This document shows, one piece after another, positions 62,771 to 64,000 of a DNA stretch of 64,000 bases. Under the pieces are notes generated by a model that saw nothing but the letters and a program-made list of their open reading frames with translations, made no database searches and was not told the DNA's origin. The translations under genes and the position numbers were made by a program. The DNA is taken from the NCBI RefSeq assembly GCF_009831655.1, contig NZ_WRPA01000002.1:1-64000 (forward strand). Reading direction: 5' to 3'. Origin of the DNA: Shewanella insulae. Lineage in GTDB: Bacteria > Pseudomonadota > Gammaproteobacteria > Enterobacterales > Shewanellaceae. Position 1 is the stretch's first letter. Every line of letters starts with the position of its first letter.

Positions 62771-63220
62771 TTAATCTTTGGCTGACAGAACGTTAGCGAT
62801 AACGCTTGTCATCGGCTGTAGTGTTAGCTCTTTATTCGCGCCGACATCTGGCGTAACCGTTAGATATGGTTGCTTTAAATATGAGTTAGCTGCATTCACA
62901 TCATCTAACTTAGGAGGAGCTAGTGTGATTTGTTTTGAATTAATAACTAGCTTTAGAAAAAGAGGTTGTGACTTTACCCAAGTGGATGACTCATCAGCAT
63001 TTACACCTTCAAATAAATCTCTATACCGCACAACCAATACATGTGAACCTGGCGATAACTCTAGTGAACTATCAATGCTGTTATTGAAATTCCCGTCCAC
63101 ATTAAGCAGCTCTAATTCTTCAGAGAATGAAATTTGAGCGGCCTCTGATGGCGGCGCAATGAAAAATGACATCGACAGAGATGACGCAGCAATGGCTGCA
63201 AGAATAGATTTTGAGAACAT
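62771..63220 (-). CDS. DUF2057 (YccT-like) exported protein
   Basis: A 149-residue protein with a signal peptide (MFSKSILAAIAASSLSMSFF, cleavage near SEA-A). The mature part matches my memory of DUF2057/YccT: ISFSEELELLNVDGNFNN near the start, then LELSPGSHVLVVRYRDLFE, a beta-rich periplasmic domain. The E. coli homologue has been linked to curli control, but that is no guide here. GGAG eight bases upstream supports the start. The C-terminus is shorter than in full-length relatives of about 220 residues, so it may be a truncated or compact form. Confidence 0.72.
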   Translation of the reverse strand: MFSKSILAAIAASSLSMSFFIAPPSEAAQISFSEELELLNVDGNFNNSIDSSLELSPGSHVLVVRYRDLFEGVNADESSTWVKSQPLFLKLVINSKQITLAPPKLDDVNAANSYLKQPYLTVTPDVGANKELTLQPMTSVIANVLSAKD

Positions 63221-63300
63221 AACTGTTTCTCCAGAATTTTTAAAAACACAACATCTTGGCTCAAAGCATTTTGCTTATCAGGCTATTGTTTTAATTAAAA

Positions 63301-63660
63301 TTACTGGATGTTTGGCGGAGGGGTTTGAACACCTACAGTTATGGAACGATTGCTCCAAGTAGAACCAGAAATCTCCTGTGTTACAGATGGCTCGATTGGA
63401 AGTAAATGAATTGGTGCGATCACCGATACCAGATTATTACAATGACTAGAACACTGTCCTGATTGCCCGCAGTGACTCTTATTCATATCGCATTTACATC
63501 CCATATCCCCTTGGCAACACTTCATCGAAGAATGGGCTTTTTGCATTTGCGCTATTTCAGTAGTTTGCTGTGACATCGGCATAGCAAAAGCCAGCCTAGG
63601 AGCAATCGCCTGACCGGTTAGCATCATTATTAATGTCACTATTAATAGCAAATTACGCAT
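63301..63660 (-). CDS. Cys/Met/His-rich exported small protein
   Basis: A 119-residue protein with a signal peptide (RNLLLIVTLIMMLTGQAIAP, cleavage near AFA). A central segment (about 47-75) holds nine cysteines with Met and His residues (MKCCQGDMGCKCDMNKSHCG; QCSSHC), a composition typical of copper- or other soft-metal-binding proteins. No named family is recognised. It lies near the island porin and just before an IS3-type end; the ribosome site is weak. It could be a periplasmic metal chaperone or a disulfide-rich protein; the sequence does not decide. Confidence 0.6.
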   Translation of the reverse strand: MRNLLLIVTLIMMLTGQAIAPRLAFAMPMSQQTTEIAQMQKAHSSMKCCQGDMGCKCDMNKSHCGQSGQCSSHCNNLVSVIAPIHLLPIEPSVTQEISGSTWSNRSITVGVQTPPPNIQ

Positions 63661-63868
63661 ATAAAACGCTATCTACACTACTGAGAGAATTCGTGAAATA
63701 AATAACATATGTTAGGCAAATGTTTCTATGGAAAAATTAACCAATTCTATATTTATTGATCGTAGTCAATATTTTGCTTTTAGGTTAATAACTAATAAGT
63801 ATTTACTATGCTGTGAATCGTATAACTCATTACAAAAACTTGGTCAAGTAGCCCATAGTTTCAAGTAA

Positions 63869-64000
63869 TGACCTATTCCCCAAATTTAACACCATGACAT
63901 TAATGGGATTTCCAATACACTGAAGCCAATGGAGATCTCAACATGAAGAAACGCTACACTGAAGAACAAATCATTAAAGCCATCAAGCAGCATGTGGCTA
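63869..64000 (+). mobile_element. IS3-family insertion sequence, left end (cut by window)
   Basis: A TGA-starting end (TGACCTATTCCCCAAATTTA) precedes a transposase OrfA that starts at 63943, after GGAG. IS3-family elements carry two frames (OrfA, and OrfB with a DDE domain made by frameshift) and end in imperfect inverted repeats; only the first 132 bases are visible. Confidence 0.75.
63943..64000 (+). CDS. IS3-family transposase OrfA, partial
   Basis: The first 19 codons (MKKRYTEEQIIKAIKQHVA) match the HTH start of OrfA of the IS407-type IS3 group, the DNA-binding part of the transposase. The gene runs off the right edge. GGAG eight bases before the ATG supports the start. Confidence 0.85.
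   Translation, partial: MKKRYTEEQIIKAIKQHVA

Noticed and set aside
1..64000. CRISPR arrays, rRNA genes, riboswitches
   Set aside because: No regularly spaced repeats with unique spacers, no rRNA-like sequence and no recognisable riboswitch core were seen on either strand.

Overview
The window reads as a stretch of a Shewanella chromosome (marine Gammaproteobacteria). The grounds are gene content and order: a single-chain acetyl-CoA carboxylase divergent from a LysR gene, a class D beta-lactamase and a C15-type peptidase beside it, then sprT-endA-rsmE-gshB-alkaline phosphatase, an rsmC gene, secreted GlyGly-CTERM proteins and a respiratory molybdoenzyme operon. I know this order from Shewanella; no database was searched.

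Layout. 1-510: repeats without a convincing gene. 511-6215: housekeeping and transport genes (VOC protein, DUF5062 protein, P-type cation ATPase, tandem Usp protein, CPA2 antiporter). 6280-14436: fused ACC, LysR, OXA-type beta-lactamase, a MITE-like repeat and a C15-like peptidase that appears to lack its catalytic cysteine. 14509-19421: sprT, endA, rsmE, gshB, alkaline phosphatase. 19418-23511 (minus): a three-gene operon of small periplasmic binding protein, porin and GGDEF/EAL protein. 23694-28943: rsmC, DUF342 protein, M50-type membrane protease and an FNR paralogue without Fe-S cysteines.

28986-44997 looks like one regulatory module. It holds a LamG protein translationally coupled to a histidine kinase, a lipoprotein, two giant GlyGly-CTERM paralogues, a small periplasmic protein, a FixJ-type response regulator and a TonB-dependent receptor. 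Three near-identical 22-23 bp palindromes (36553, 42025, 43031) lie upstream of the two giant genes and the receptor gene, each in the same orientation relative to its gene. They look like the operator of a local regulon, most simply that of the split kinase/regulator pair.

45371-52443: a LysR gene, then a TtrA/TtrB/NrfD-type molybdopterin reductase operon, divergent from a TorF-type porin.

52623-64000: tRNA-Leu(CAG) is followed by only the 3' half of a tRNA-Leu(CAA) gene and a tyrosine recombinase. This is the left end of an AT-rich genomic island that runs past the window. The island carries a C39-peptidase ABC exporter, an HlyD adaptor and, too short for routine gene callers, two tiny genes with double-glycine leaders (56412-56549 and 56923-57048). 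With two small companion proteins they form a probable microcin-like secretion locus, the most novel system in the window. The window ends inside an IS3-family element.
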